From Caprimulgus europaeus (taxonomy: Eukaryota; Chordata; Aves; Caprimulgiformes; Caprimulgidae), in the NCBI GenBank assembly GCA_907165065.1, contig OU015526.1, positions 69,029,723-69,093,722 on the forward strand: a stretch of 64,000 nt of DNA. The letters are read 5' to 3'. Shown piece by piece: positions 48,600-61,589 of the stretch. Both the position numbers and the translations under genes were made by a program. Under the pieces are notes generated by a model. The model saw only the letters and a list, made by a program, of their open reading frames with translations. It was not told the origin of the DNA and searched no databases. Position 1 is the stretch's first letter. Each line of letters opens with the position of its first letter.

Positions 48600-48740
48600 G
48601 AGAGGTTATGGGGTCCCTGTCTGTAGAGATATTAGAAACCTGGACACAGGCCTAGTGATCTGCTCTAGCTGACCCTGTTTGAGCCAAGACATTGGACTTA
48701 AGGACTTCAGGAGGTCCCATCCAACTTCAATCATTCTATA
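48600..48740 (+). mobile_element. CR1 LINE 3'-end fragment, sense on plus
   Basis: Starts near GAGGTTATGGGGTCCCTGTCTG and runs through GATATTAGAAACCTGGACACAGG, GTGATCTGCTCTAGCTGACCCTG, ACTTCAGGAGGTCCCATCCAAC to TCATTCTATA, the order of the CR1 3' coding end and UTR. There are small deletions relative to typical CR1, and only one partial terminal repeat is left, so it is an older copy. No coding capacity. Confidence 0.88.
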
Positions 48741-51700
48741 CTGCATTATTGGTAGGCAATAAATATGAACCTTTCTTGCAAGAAAATGAAAGCTGGATTA
48801 AAAATGCTGTAGGATGACGAACCTCTTAACCTCTTGATCTGGCTAATATCCAAGCTTTCATACCAGTGCATGTCAGTTTCCAAAATCCAAATCTAAGTTT
48901 AAGCTCAGTATTTTTGCCAGTTTCTCTTGCATTGATGGAGTTCTTAAAATACTGTCATTTCTGATATTTTACAAAGTTAGAAAAAATGTACTATTTAATG
49001 AGCCACCAAGGTTGGAGTGGACTTGAAAAAGAACAAATTTGTATGTATGGGTTAGCAGATCCAAGTGCTGTCCTCTGCTCTCTGCTTGGTTAAGGATATA
49101 CTGTCTTTAAATTGAGGGCCTTGAAAGGTTGCTTGTCTCCCCTGAAAATGAAAGGTAGAAAAGGAAACATGGTGATTTGAGGCCTACCTACCTGTGTCTA
49201 GTAAACAACTGAGCTTTGGGGCTCTGGAAACTGGACTAGGGGGTGAGAAAGAATTTGTTTGGCTTGCAGGGTTAGTGAGTGATGGATGAGGAAAAAATGA
49301 GATGGCATCTAAAATTCGTCAATCATTTCTGAAACAAAACCAAACCAAACCTTCTTGGCTTGTTTTTGTTTGGTTGGTTGTTTTTTAATTTATTTTATTT
49401 TTTGCTTTCATTGTTTCTGTTTCAATACTCTGCAGAGAGACCTTTATTCAGAATCACACCACTAGAACATACATCAGTTTTTCTTTTTCTACTTAACCCA
49501 TATCTCCTTTTTCTCCAGCTACTTGTTTTCTCCATCGTATTAGCTATCTTTTGCACAGTCAGGTGCTGTGTGCTGAATATTATCTGTCTCAACCATACTC
49601 AGAGAGTGGAATTTTGATCTGAAGGGAGAAGAAGGTTTTAAAGCCAAGTCCTGTGGAATCAATCTCATATGGGATTTTGAATCCCAGCAAGTCTTTCTGA
49701 AATAAAACTTCCACTGATGTCAGTGGGAGTTTTCCTTTCATATGCACTGAGAAATGCCTTAATACAATTAAAATCTGGAAAATTAGCTGCAACCATACTA
49801 TTATCTGACACTATAGGAAGCACTCATAGCATATTCTTTTACACAGTTTTATTGAATGTTTGATTTCATAAAAGACACAGGGAGGATTACAGGACTTCTT
49901 GATATACAATTTAGGTTCCTGGAGTGACTCCTGCTTCTCTGAACTGTCTTCCTAAAAGAGAGAGAAATGTGTTGAAGTGAGGAGGAGTGCAGTAGGTAAA
50001 GTCTTAAACTGATATGCAATTTTAGTTCCAGTTGCATTGAGGACTCTAAGGGTTAAGATAACTTGGAGAGATCATGTGAATGCCTATGCTATATATCTAT
50101 TTTACATTTGTGACATAGAGCTTACTGTATGGTTCAAGGAAATAAATTCACAGCTTTTAGTAAAGTGTCAATAGGGCTAAGAGGACTATGTGCATATTAG
50201 CACATCTATGGTGCCCTTCTGTCCAACAGTTAATTGTCTACCAGGGACTCTGCCAGTACTGACATGAAGCCCTGTTACTGAAAGTGGTTTAATTTACTGC
50301 GAGAAACATAATGTTTTAGGGTGTTTTAATTTTCTGATAAGATGTTTTCCAATTAAGGGCACAAAATAGATGAGAAAGTGATCATATGATTGCATGTTGA
50401 AAACTCAGCTATTTTTCTATTAGCAGAGCTGTAGCACAACTCTGTAAACAACTTCACTGGAAGCACAAGTAGAAACCAGGGCATTTCTCAAATAACATAT
50501 CTCAGTTCAGCTTTTTCCCCGCTTCCCTTTGCCCAGCCTGTACTTTGACAGATAACCAACTCTGAAAAGCATACTCTTGTGGTGTGGAAGTACATGTCTG
50601 AGCTTTTGTGAAGGATCATACTTCACCATCCAAGTGTTCAGGTCATTAGGAGAGGAAAAGTGACTTTCATGATAATTTCATTTTTTCTTGCATTAGTTCC
50701 TATGGGTTTCCACTAACATTTGCAATGCTTACATCATGCTGTGCTGAGAACAGGCAGTCTCCACGGACTAATCTCTCATCACCTACATGTGGCTCGGGAA
50801 CTGCTCAACACTTCCCAGTTCAAAGCACTTTCAGACATCATTTCTACACTTCTTGAGTTTGGCTTGCTCTAGGAGTGCCTAAGTGTGCTTTGACAGTAAG
50901 GCAGAATTTGCACTAATTGTCCTCTGGAGTGTTTTGAGGTTTTAACGTGGGAGGGTGAAAGCTGCAAGACAGACAGAAAGCCTAGAAATAGCATTGGCTC
51001 TTGAGAAAAAACAGTGTGAAAAAGCAAAACCACAAGCAGGGACTCAAAGTGCATAGCAAGGCCCTACTGTCTGTATCTCTAAGTGAAATGGTTCACAGTT
51101 TTACCTCAACTTTCAGAAAAAAATGTACATCCGACCACAAGACACAAGGGTTTACAGAAAGGTGAAAATTAATTCTGAGCAAATGAGCTCCAGAACCAGG
51201 GAGGAGAGTGAAATTAGTTGTCTGAACTAATTAGCAAGCTGAGAAGAGCAGGTAAGTCAGCGTGGTAAGACATCTCTTTTTCTCCTGACATTCTGGCTTC
51301 TTCTTTTATATCTTTGATATGCACTTTGCTCCTTAGGTTTGAGTTGAATAGCCAGTTATTGATGTATAAGAAAGCTTGCCTGGCTGTGATAAACTCACAG
51401 GAAAAAAATATTTTTTTTTCTTTGGTCTAGGATCAATACATTTCCATAAGCAGGATTGGGCAGGGGTCTGACATTCACAGAAATACTCTTGTTTGAAACT
51501 GAAACATTGTCATCTGACAAACCCGCATGTTAGGAGAGGTTGGTTTGATAGCAAGTTCTTTGTTTAATTGATAATAAGAACAAAAAACAGGACCTTCTCA
51601 GTCACTCTATAGACTTTGCAGACCAGGCCTGTCCTTATCCCTGGAGAGGAAATAATCTACTCCATTTGTAGTTCTTCTGAGACTTCTCCACAGGAAATTT

Positions 51701-52569
51701 TTACGTCAGGTTTCTTTGTAGAAGCCTTGTTAATAGACCTAACCAAGAATGTATTTCCCCTTACAATGTTTCAAGTCTGTGAAAAGGCCTTTCAGACTCT
51801 CAAGAACTGTTTCTATTGTAAGTCTGTATATGCTTTTCTTCAATGAGGAATTCACATTTCAAACATATTTTTGAGAGGAACTAGGGGCTGTCTTATCCCA
51901 AGAGGTCAATAGACAGAAGTATCTATCTAGACCAAATTGCTTCTAAAGCTTACTTGAAGACAGAAAAGGAATGCCTTACTATTGAAAGGCTTTGAATGTC
52001 TTCACAACTGCCTCTTCAGTAACCACTCAGAATTGATGACTCTTTCAGACATCTGACTTTCCAGGAAAATGTCAGTATCTGAAATAAAATTATAGTACTT
52101 AGCCCTCAGCCCTATTCTTTCAGAAGCAGAATACTATATTTCCATTTCTTTAGCATGGAAGAATTTGACATTTGCTATATGGGTCTGATGACCCTTGCTT
52201 ACTTATATATGAATGTCTGAGGAGTGCACAAACTCAAGAATAACCCAGCATAGAAAAGAATTAAGGACTGAAATTGTCTGGATAGATTTAGGTCATCTTC
52301 AGTGCAATACTTCCCAGATATACATACATATCCTATTTGCTGCTGGTAATCAAGGAAAAGCAAGAAACAAAGACAAGGAAAGAAGCTTCAGAAGGGAACT
52401 GCTCTTACAAAGATATGGCTAATTTGTTTCATGGATTAGGTCTGTAAGCACAAACAATTCTCCATGGTTGGACACCTGATGTAACAAACATTCACTACTT
52501 ACCTGTTTCTCGTTCCAAGCATTTTTTTATGTTTGAGGTAAAGGAGTTGTTTTTTGTAATTTTCTTGTT
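48741..52569. other. Single-copy noncoding sequence
   Basis: No gene or interspersed repeat recognised over 3.8 kb. A T-rich patch lies near 49378-49402. Open frames of 60-85 codons are unsupported. Confidence 0.45.
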
Positions 52570-52800
52570 AGAGATTTTCATAAATTTCTTTAGTATTCTC
52601 AGAGGCTTTAGCTTTCTTAAAATGGAAAGGCTTTCCATTTAATTTTAAACTTTTCTTTCTCTTTTTCTTATGCCTTATGCCTCTCTCAATTTTTGTTTTT
52701 CCTTTTCTTTTTACCTTCAGCTGCTCTTCTAATTTCCTTCTTTCTTTTGCTTTTCTACTTTTAATTGCCTTCTTTCTTTTGTTTTTCTACTTTTAATTGC
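52570..52800. repeat. Pyrimidine-rich tract with a 32-bp tandem duplication
   Basis: A stretch strongly biased to T and C on plus. Within it a 32-bp unit, CCTTCTTTCTTTTGCTTTTC continuing to AATTG, occurs at 52736-52767 and again at 52768-52799 with one C/T difference. The pattern fits replication slippage on a low-complexity polypyrimidine strand. Confidence 0.9.
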
Positions 52801-53280
52801 TACTTTTGGAAAGCTGAAGTGAAAAAGGAGCTTAAATATTCTTTCTACAGCAATAATAGACATTAACTGCAATATCTCTATACACCTACCAAGAGCTTAT
52901 GGAAAGAAGTCTTTCTTTTTCCTTTTCTTTACTTCTAACTCTGTTTTAAACAGTCTAAGAGTGTATTGTTGTATTCTTAGGCAAAATGTCTTGAGGTGAA
53001 GTCAGTAAGTATACATGGCATCACTAGGGGTCTGTAGTGCAATAATGCAATTAACAAATCTCAATGGATACAATTGAAAAAAAAAAAGACAATTACATGA
53101 TCATTATAGGTTAATTTATGAAACTTCCATAACTCTAAAGTCTTTTAACTATATATCTTATATTTTTAAGTACTTAAATTAATGTGACAATACTAGTAGG
53201 GAGCTAAAAAGGACCAATATTAATAATTGTAAGGTTATTTTCTTCTTTTTTTTTCTTTCTTTTTTTTTTTATTTTTTTGA
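52801..53280. other. Single-copy AT-rich sequence ending in a T-rich tract
   Basis: No gene recognised. The final 55 bases (about 53236-53278) are almost pure T/C and abut the LTR boundary directly. Confidence 0.55.
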
Positions 53281-53928
53281 TGTGATGGTTTCACTTAGCT
53301 AGCACTTGGCTAGCACCCAAACACAGCCATTTGCGCACTGCACCACTGCACCCTCCCCCCAGGGATAGGGGAGAGAATTGGGGAGCAAGGGTAAAAAAAC
53401 TCATAGGTTAAGAACAATTTAATAATTGAAATAAAATAAAGCTTGAAATAATAATGATATTAAAATAATAATATTTATAAAATATGAAAATAAGTGATAC
53501 ACAGTACAATTGCTCACCACCCACCGACCAAGCCTGGCCTGTTCCCAGATAATGATCCCAGCAGAGTGGCAATCCCAAACCAGCACCACAATCCCAGAAG
53601 AGCAAGAGCCTGAGCAGAAGTGGGAGCCAAAAGAGGAAAAGACCCTCATTAATATACTGAACATGATGTTATATGATATGGAATATCCCTTTGGCATATT
53701 CAAATACTAATTTAACCTGTTAATTTAAATATTCCTCGCCCCCTTGCGAGATCTTAGGCTTATAGACTAACAAAACACAAAATGTCCTTTGCTTCCAGTG
53801 ACCAAAATGCAAACACTGGGATGTTATCAGCGTTTCTCTCATAACAAATCCCAGGCTGAAAGCAAAACACAGCACTATTCTAGCTACTAAAAAGAAACCA
53901 AACTCCGTTCCAGCTAAAAACCGACACA
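53281..53928 (-). mobile_element. Solo LTR of an avian ERVL-like retrovirus, minus orientation
   Basis: On minus it begins TGTGTCGGTTTTTAGCTGG and ends AAGTGAAACCATCACA, again TG...CA. It shares GGTGGGTGGTGAGCAATTG, the downstream AT-rich zone and the pyrimidine-rich plus G-rich 3' part with the LTR at 2032-2622, so they are one family. The AT-rich zone (about 53410-53495 on plus) is expanded here to tandem AATAAT-like sequence. Flanks read TTTGA and TAGGA, which agree at 3 of 5 bases, so the target duplication is decayed or lost. No internal retroviral genes. The 94- and 65-codon frames inside are shadows. Confidence 0.88.
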
Positions 53929-56885
53929 TAGGAGTAGAAAATAAGTGAATTTTTGCTGGATCAGAGAGACTGGAGTTACACTGCTCCTGTAGGATGATTA
54001 GTGCCTTCTGCTACCAAGTGCTCAGATTTCTGAGGAAAGCATTCACGGTCTTGCAGGAGTGACCACTAAATGAACATTTCCTTAGGCTAGTTCAGTTTAT
54101 GCTGGACTCTCACGATAAGTAATATGCTTAGCCTGAGGGCAAAGTAAGAGGAATGAGCTTGTTTGGATAGATTTTGCTATTTCACACTAACTTTCATGCT
54201 CTCCCTCCTACTATTCCTTTGAATGCTGCCTGCACATATATTGACTCATTCAAGCTGGGAAGAAATATTCATGCATGCTGGGAAAACTCCATGTGTTCAC
54301 ATGCATAGTTTCTGCCTTTTCCAGTGCATATTTTCTCTAGCTGATAATCGAGTTTCATTTGAAACAGTGATGCAAAACTTTCAACATTCCTAGCATTGGA
54401 TGGAGCAGTTTCATGAGAAACCTAGAAGAATTATAAAATTCTCTGGGAGAATAGCAAAAACCTTATAGAATTATAAAAGTCCCAGTCATCTGTACCCTGA
54501 CTACACAGCATTGTTATGCTGTCTCTCCAAGAAGGATAAAAACACCTAATCAGAGAGAAGGGAAAAAATGGAGCCACATATTTTGAACCTAAGTCTTCAT
54601 GTCATAATCCTGATTCAGCAATGCAATAATTCAGCAAGAAGTTGGGAATTTGAAGAGGTTTTCAACTGTGACAGACTAAAAACTGAAAATACTAACAGAT
54701 ACTTCCATGGTAAATTTTCTCCATTGTGTTTTAGTGAATGTGTGTGATCCAAACTACAAGAGAAATACAAGATGTGGACACCATAGCTTTTAATGCACTG
54801 AGTATGGCATTCGTTGTAAAAACACAAAGCATAGTGGCTTTCTATAGCGTCCATAATAGGAATAAGTGGAGGCAAAATAGCATGTTCATCTACTGATGAA
54901 ATTTTAACCTCCAAATTAAACACAAATTAGGATGGCTAAATCATGCATCTTCACTATGGAGTGTGGGACAATTGAATCAGGAAGCCTGTTAAACTGTTTT
55001 TCATGGAAATTTGGTCAGTGGTAGATGATCTAAGACTCTAAAAATGGATGGATAAAGTTGAATATGAGTAGAGAGGAGCCTGGCATAGAGGAACGTAGGA
55101 GGACATGAGGAAGTTCAGACAAATTTGGATAATCTTTTAAAAAGCATCAGAATTTTGGAGTCTTATCCAAATGAAATTGTTTGTTCGCCTACCTTTACCC
55201 TTATTACTTTACCCGTTGACTTGGCAATTATCCCTACATGTAGCTTCTATGCTGGCACACATCAGTATTTTATCTTTTACTTCAAACAATGCAGGAATTA
55301 TTTTACATTCTTTCCATGTGTTCCTTATTAGTATCTTGAAAGCAAAGGGACCGACCTCCCAGCATTTCCTGCTCAGAAAGCCTTCAGTTCTAAATGTCTA
55401 GAGAATATCTGAAAATATTTGTTTATAAACACATTTTTAGAACTTAGCTGCATATTCAGAGCCAGGCTAGATATGAAGGTTGTTTACAGCTATCCATATA
55501 GCCAGATCTGGAATGTGAGTTGTTTATTGCAGGAAGAAAGGTCTTGAAGAACTAAATAAAAAGACAACTGAAAGTTTGATAAAGTTTTGTTTAGTCAAAG
55601 TTCTAAATAAATTCCTGAAGGTTTTCTCTTGCTCTCAGCTACTTGACGCCTTTTGATCATTTACAGATGGCTCATATGGGATTGTTATGACATCCAAGAG
55701 CAAACCTTCTGCAGACTTTCAAGCCACTTTATGCTACAGCCCAGTGAATCCAAACAATAAGTCATAAATCAAATACTTCAAGCCATTCTGCTACCATTTT
55801 GCAGGATGTAACTCCACCCTTAAGGACCAATGGCTGAGCCTTAGATGGGAAGACAGAAATAGGTGCGATCTGTGTGATGTCCTTGCTTTGAAGATTAATA
55901 AGTTAAGTTTGCTTGACAATTTGGCCTTATTTTGAACCCCATAGCTGCTGTGATTTAAAATCCACCATCTAACCTGAGCTGCAAATCTCCACATATTTTT
56001 CAATACAGCCAATAAGTAAAGGAAAGATAATGCTCTTTTATTTAAAGATATTTCAATTGTGACAGAAAAAAGATAGCTATTAAAAAAAAAATAGTTGAAG
56101 TTTAAAACTGGTGCATGTACAATTTGCCTGAATGTCAGTTGTGGGATCCTGTATTTCGCATCTTCTAGCCATACATAAGTGGACTAAAAAGATTTTTTTA
56201 GATAACAGTCTTGGGAGTTTATGTAATTTCTTTGTTATTTTAAATGCTAATTCACTTGTAGATGGGCTTGCTGGGAACCAGACTTGCTTTTTCAGAGAAG
56301 TAAAGATATTTATCCCTTCATATAAATCACATAAGTAGTGCTACACTGTCAGTTTTTTCCCCCATAGAGAGATATTTGAATCTGGTTAGTAAAAAAAAAA
56401 AATAACAAATACAGACCTTCAATTATTCTCATCTGTATGATTTTTAATACTACATCATTATCATCATCACAACTACAAGGAAAACCCAGCTACATTATAA
56501 GGAAAGATGTCAGTATACATTGCTTTTGTGTTCAAATATTAAAAAGGATTATTCTATGTCTTTTCCCATTCGAGAAAACTGGATCTCAGCAACAAGCATG
56601 TCCATATTTTTGTGAGGAAGTGCCTAGACTTACTATTTCCACTTCACATTTTGATTATAAAATGCATTGTCACTTTTCAGCTTAGTTTGCTGCTGTATTT
56701 CAGTGATTGCATCCTAAGACTTTTTTCTTCCCATCTCTTTAAAGTAGTGCTGTGCTTTTTTGTCAGATAAATTACAAAGCTGCACAATATTTTTTTTTTC
56801 CCTGTTTAGAAATTATTATGATCTGAAATTTCTTTAGCTTTATCTTTTTTCCCCTTCTTATGTGGACATCCCAATAGTTAGCAGA
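53929..56885. other. Single-copy noncoding sequence
   Basis: No gene, RNA or interspersed repeat recognised. Poly-A runs near 56082-56091 and 56390-56402. Frames of 60-102 codons have no support. Confidence 0.45.
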
Positions 56886-56889
56886 CAGT

Positions 56890-57320
56890 TGTTACTAGGG
56901 CTTCCAGTATAAGTTATTTAATCCAGCCTGGCAAAAACACAGCTGAATATCAAAGGGATATTAACATTTCAGTTTGCCAAGAGTGGCAGATCCGATTCAA
57001 AGCTGGCCCAGAAGACTACAAATAATGGCCTGTTAAAGAAAGGTGACAGATTATTTCATGCTGTGTTTCATGTGCAGTCTAAAAGCATGCTGTGAGACCT
57101 GGCTAAAGCTCTAAAGAGGAAAATACATCTTGTGGCAATATCCAGCTAACAAAAAGAGAGGGAGAGAGAGGGATGCATACAAATCTCAGTGCATTCCTTT
57201 AGTCCAAATTTCTAGGCTGGGATAATAATTAGGAAGGATTTTCACCTCTCTTTTGGCTCACAAAGTGGCTTGCAATCGCATCGTGGGGCTGGGCAATGTC
57301 TTCATTCACCCTTGCTGAAG
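56890..57320. other. Candidate conserved noncoding block
   Basis: Repeat-free apart from a short GA-rich patch (about 57155-57172). It contains words common in developmental enhancers, such as GGTGACAGATTATTTCATG (TGACAG, ATTA) near 57041-57060 and GGATAATAATTAGG near 57220. No frame is conserved across it. This is a judgement from texture only. Confidence 0.25.
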
Positions 57321-60300
57321 AACTGTGAATAATTTGCAACTTCTTGCTTATTCACAAGCATTTCACCAGTTACAAATATTTGATATGCAAGCTGTCTCCT
57401 TTGGAAATGCAGGTCATAGAGTGTGTCTGCTCCCTTGCTGGATCAGAATGAAGGTTTGGATTAAAATTTTTCTGATGATGAATTTAAAACTTTTTTTCCA
57501 CCCATTTGAAGACATTTGCATTTCCCAACAGAACATGGTTCCATCATTGTTTTTTTTCTGATCAGTTCTAGTGCTGAATCTCTGAAAAAATAATTAGCTA
57601 AAGGCAAATGCAAACCATATGTCTGTACCTGTTTCTATAAAATGACATGCATATACAAATATCCAGGAAGTACTGTAGATCATAGGGGCCCTATTTAGAC
57701 TAAATTAAACATGTTTTGGATCTCTCCATTTTTGGAAGGCAGTGCACTGGTCTGATACACTAGTCCAGACTATTAATGGAAAATATTTTTTTTTTCCAGT
57801 GTGCATGCCAAAAACCACACTTAGTGGAGCTGTAGAGAGGAAACTCGAGAGTGGGTGATGCATGCTATTTCCTATCTTGAGTCTGCCTGTCTGCTTTTGC
57901 ATCTCCAATAAAACTGAGCAGCAAAACTTTTTGTGCTGTAATAAAGTCCTTACATCAGTCTGACAGGGGGATGGGGTAACCTGAGCAGGATCTTTGCAGC
58001 TCAAAAAGAAGTAAATATATCTTCTTGGTAATGGGAATCAGATTCCTCACTCTGAGTGGGAGGCACTCTTCCTTCAGTGCTTCCTGTGACTGATGCAATT
58101 TGTAACCTCCCCCTTTAAGCCTAGTGCCAACTTCTTGTCCCATTTTAGCTTTTCAAACTCAAAATGGGTACATTCACTTGAGAAATGTGAACAGAGTTGC
58201 GCATCATTAGCCAGGGTTCAAGGTGTCTTGGTGTAATTTTCAGTGTCATTCAATGCACACTCACTGATGAGTGAGTTTGCATAATAATTTCTAACAATTT
58301 GCTTTGATCAAAGTCCATCAGCCTGTAGGTGAGACATTGTAAGATGTGACTGGAGCAGATGAGATGCAGGTGAGAAGGTGGTAGGTATTTACAGCCATAT
58401 GTTGGAAAGGTGTTAGCTACATGATCACTACAGGGGAAAATCAGGGTCTCTGGAAAGTCAGATTGGCACTGAGTTAGGGTAGTGCTAAACCTTCCTCATG
58501 CCTCCTCCTTACTGTTGTTTCTGTTGCTATTGATTGGTATTTCCTAGCATGGTTCTTGCAGGAAGCAATGTCCATGGGCCAGAGCTGGTCCCCTTGCAGG
58601 CTGCCCACCACAGTGGCCTCGGGCTACCAAGACATGAAGTTACAAACCCTTTCTCTGTGACATAGTCAAGCTCCAGTCAGTCACACTGTGGTAACCAGCG
58701 AGAGGCTTGCCCAAGGCATAAGTATCAGCTAAAATAATAGGTACTCTATGTATCTCAGCCTAGGAGAGAGAAGATGGAGTTGGCATAGTTCAGAGAACGT
58801 AGCTAGCAGTAATCTCCTGGGTGCTGCACTGCAGCCACTGAAATTTTAAAGCATTAAGAAAGAACAAGTCAGATTTTCAAATTGCTTGTATTTAGCAAGG
58901 TGTGAAGGGACACATTTGTCATTTATTGAAATAGTAGTCCTGGGGCACTTTTTTTTTTAAAAAAGCAATTTTTTATTGAAGTGGTTATTGCAATAGCTAA
59001 TCCTTTCAAAAACATGTTTGTGAGCATTTTTAGGTCACAAAATAGCCAATAATTAAAACCTTTGAAAGAAACCCCACATTTTTCTTGCAGTGCTTTCCCA
59101 TTACTGAAGCTAGATCATTTTGAGATGACTATGAACAAAACAGTAAACAGAAAAATGAAATAAACAGCTAGCTTTGCCTGGGAAAAGGATCAGCTAGTCA
59201 CAGGGCAAGTAAGACCCATGGATGTGATAGTTTTTCAAGTGCTTGAAAATCTGGTCTGGGGAAAACCATTTGACTTTACTAATCTCTGAGAACTATTTCA
59301 TTGATATCTTTTTAAGCAGCTTGTTCCATATAAATTGAGGGATTTTTTTACTAACTCAGCAATATCTGGGAATGAACTGATCAATACATTCTCACATCTG
59401 CCTAGAGTCACTGATGACAGTTTCCCAATGTCATAGACAACATCTTTTTGCAGTGTTTTTTATCATCTTTCTTCTTCTGAGCTTAAACCGAGTTCAGCAA
59501 CTGAAACATTTCCAGCTGGGAGACAGGAAGCTGTAATAGCTAACCCTGTGATGGGGTGATTATGCTGTTCCCCTTTGAGTTGCAGGAGGAAGAACCTACA
59601 ATAAAATTTGTTTTGGGTTATGATTATTGAAAGGCAAGTTCTCAGGGAACTCCTCAGTATGGGGAAGAGAATTCAGACAGGGCACTGAGAATGTCAGCTT
59701 TGAAATTCATTGTATATATGAGGTCCCTAAGAAAAAGGTTGCAGTCAGTGGATAAATGGATACACCTTTCCTCCACAGAGCAGTAACAATTCTTGCCTCT
59801 TCACTTTACAGGGATTATTATAGTTATGGTAGGGGAATAGTTTAATCCTTCTGTGACTGGAAAATAACATTTCTTGTTCCTCCTTTGCAAGAGAGATTGG
59901 ATTCATTCTTTTGTGAAATTTTTTCCTCATTAATGTAGGAATTGCTTAAGAGGACAGTCTTCACAAGGTCTTTTCCATATATCTGAAATGACAAAGAATG
60001 ATGCACTTTATCCCTGAAACATAGACAGTCATCTTTGTCTATTTATTACATAGCACTTGATGCAATGGCACAGGTTTAACTGAGAAGCAACTTTTGGTTT
60101 GTAGAAATATCGATCTTACGCTTTAGTATCAACCATCAAGAAATAAACTTGCTGCAGATCCCAGGTCAGGTGCAGACCTGGCAGTTGCAAAAACTGTCTG
60201 ATAACTTACAAAGAGCCACTTCACAGTTTCTTAGATTTAGACATTGGCTAATCTGGGGGACTCTGAAGTACCTTACTTCTGCACAGGGATTCACACCTAG

Positions 60301-60589
60301 AAAAATCTCAAATTCTTTCAAGTGTATAGATTGTTCTGCTGTCCCTCAACATGCCCATGATGGTGCATTCTCTCCACTTCCCTCTTCCAGTGCTTCTCAT
60401 GTGACTGGTTTAAATCAGCACACATGTGATGTTTCTCTTCTCCCCACCCCTGGCCCCAGGCTTGTGATGCAGGAGGAAATGATTTTCAGTGATACTGAGT
60501 AAAATCAGATGTGGGAACCACTCAATCACCTATGCAAAGCCACACAGTGCTGTGCTTACCAGAGTTTTTTCTCACTTAACCCAAGTGAT
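57321..60589. other. Single-copy noncoding sequence
   Basis: No gene or repeat recognised. The part from 58550 to 58860 is somewhat GC-richer and CpG-containing but has no recognised structure. A 117-codon plus frame (60149-60502) is of ordinary random composition. Confidence 0.45.
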
Positions 60590-60965
60590 TTGAGAGTATG
60601 TGCCTGTGGGATTTTGACTTGCACAATAAGTTGGGTAATGAGCTAAATAAATTTTGCAGAGTAAACTGGCATGTGCTCATGAGTCAAATTAAATGTAATG
60701 GGAGTTAGGTGTGCATTTCATTAGGGGGACAGAGCCCCAATTCTCAGAAGTGGTGTGCAGCTTGCTGAAAAGTGAATGCATTGCTGTGTACTGTTGTAAG
60801 AGGCAGCTGGAGAATGAGGGTTGCCATAGCAATAGAGAAAAATTTTAAACAGCTAATATTTCCTACACAGCTGAATAGAGTGGGCTGAGTAGCAGAATCT
60901 GAAATCATCATCTTTAGTGCAACTAAGTTCATTTTAAATGCATTTATTAAACGTTTTCCTATGGC
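60590..60965. other. Candidate conserved noncoding block with an X-box-like site
   Basis: Repeat-free sequence with AT-rich homeodomain-like words. The imperfect palindrome GTTGCCATAGCAAT at 60821-60834 fits the RFX X-box (GTTGCC-N2-GGCAAC type) with one changed arm base and a relaxed final base. Whether it is used cannot be told from sequence. Confidence 0.3.
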
Positions 60966-61440
60966 ATGCTGGGTACTCTACAGGACCTCAAAGTGCTACA
61001 CCAGTGTAATGTATAATCTGCAACTGAAGTGCTCAAAGAGAGTCATGTTTAAGTGGGGTGATGACAGCTGAGTACCATAACATAAGATGATTCAAACTTT
61101 GGTGAAGGACCAAGTATGACAGTAAGACAACTGCCAAGTGATGTTGTGTCCATTTGGAAGAGATAAGGGCTTTGATTTTGACAATCCCTTCTGCAGTCAG
61201 ACTCCACTGTAAACTGCATATTATAGGAGGCTGGAAAAAACTTGTGAGGAAACTTACCATTTTCTCTAAAGAACCCACTGCACGACTCTTGCTTTTTATT
61301 TTTTTCTTGATCCATCCTGTACCAATTTTATGCCACTGAACAACAACCAGTATTGGATGCTTTCAAAGCTACAAAGACATAGCAGGGAGATGGTTCTCCC
61401 TTCTCTGGTACACTTGTCTGGGAGCTAACTTGTCAGGGAA
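60966..61440. other. Single-copy noncoding sequence
   Basis: No gene or repeat recognised; two overlapping minus frames (81 and 88 codons) and one plus frame share the same bases and none resembles a family. Confidence 0.45.
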
Positions 61441-61500
61441 ACTGCATGGTTGATATGTTTATGAGTGGTTACTGCATAGTTGATATGTTTATGAGTGGTT
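61441..61500. repeat. 30-bp tandem duplication
   Basis: The unit ACTGCATGGTTGATATGTTT plus ATGAGTGGTT occupies 61441-61470 and is repeated at 61471-61500 with one G/A difference. The unit is not low-complexity, and two copies with a single change suggest a recent event. Confidence 0.97.
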
Positions 61501-61529
61501 ATGTGTTTTGGGGGGAGTGTTTTGGGGTG

Positions 61530-61558
61530 TTATTATTATTATTGTTATCATCATCATC
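61530..61558. repeat. Compound (TAT)n/(ATC)n microsatellite
   Basis: TATTATTATTATTGTTATCATCATCATC: four to five ATT-type units followed by four ATC units. Confidence 0.9.
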
Positions 61559-61589
61559 TAGACTCTCTTACAGCTCACTTTTTAAAGAC

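Noticed and set aside
2032..53928. A single provirus bounded by the LTRs at 2 kb and 53 kb
   Set aside because: The two LTRs lie on opposite strands, are 51 kb apart, and no gag/pol/env lies between them; each is an independent solo LTR.
60149..60502. 117-codon plus frame as a gene
   Set aside because: Composition is ordinary, no motif or splice context, and it is within chance length.
61441..61500. CRISPR-like direct repeats
   Set aside because: Only two directly abutting units without spacers, in an avian nuclear context.
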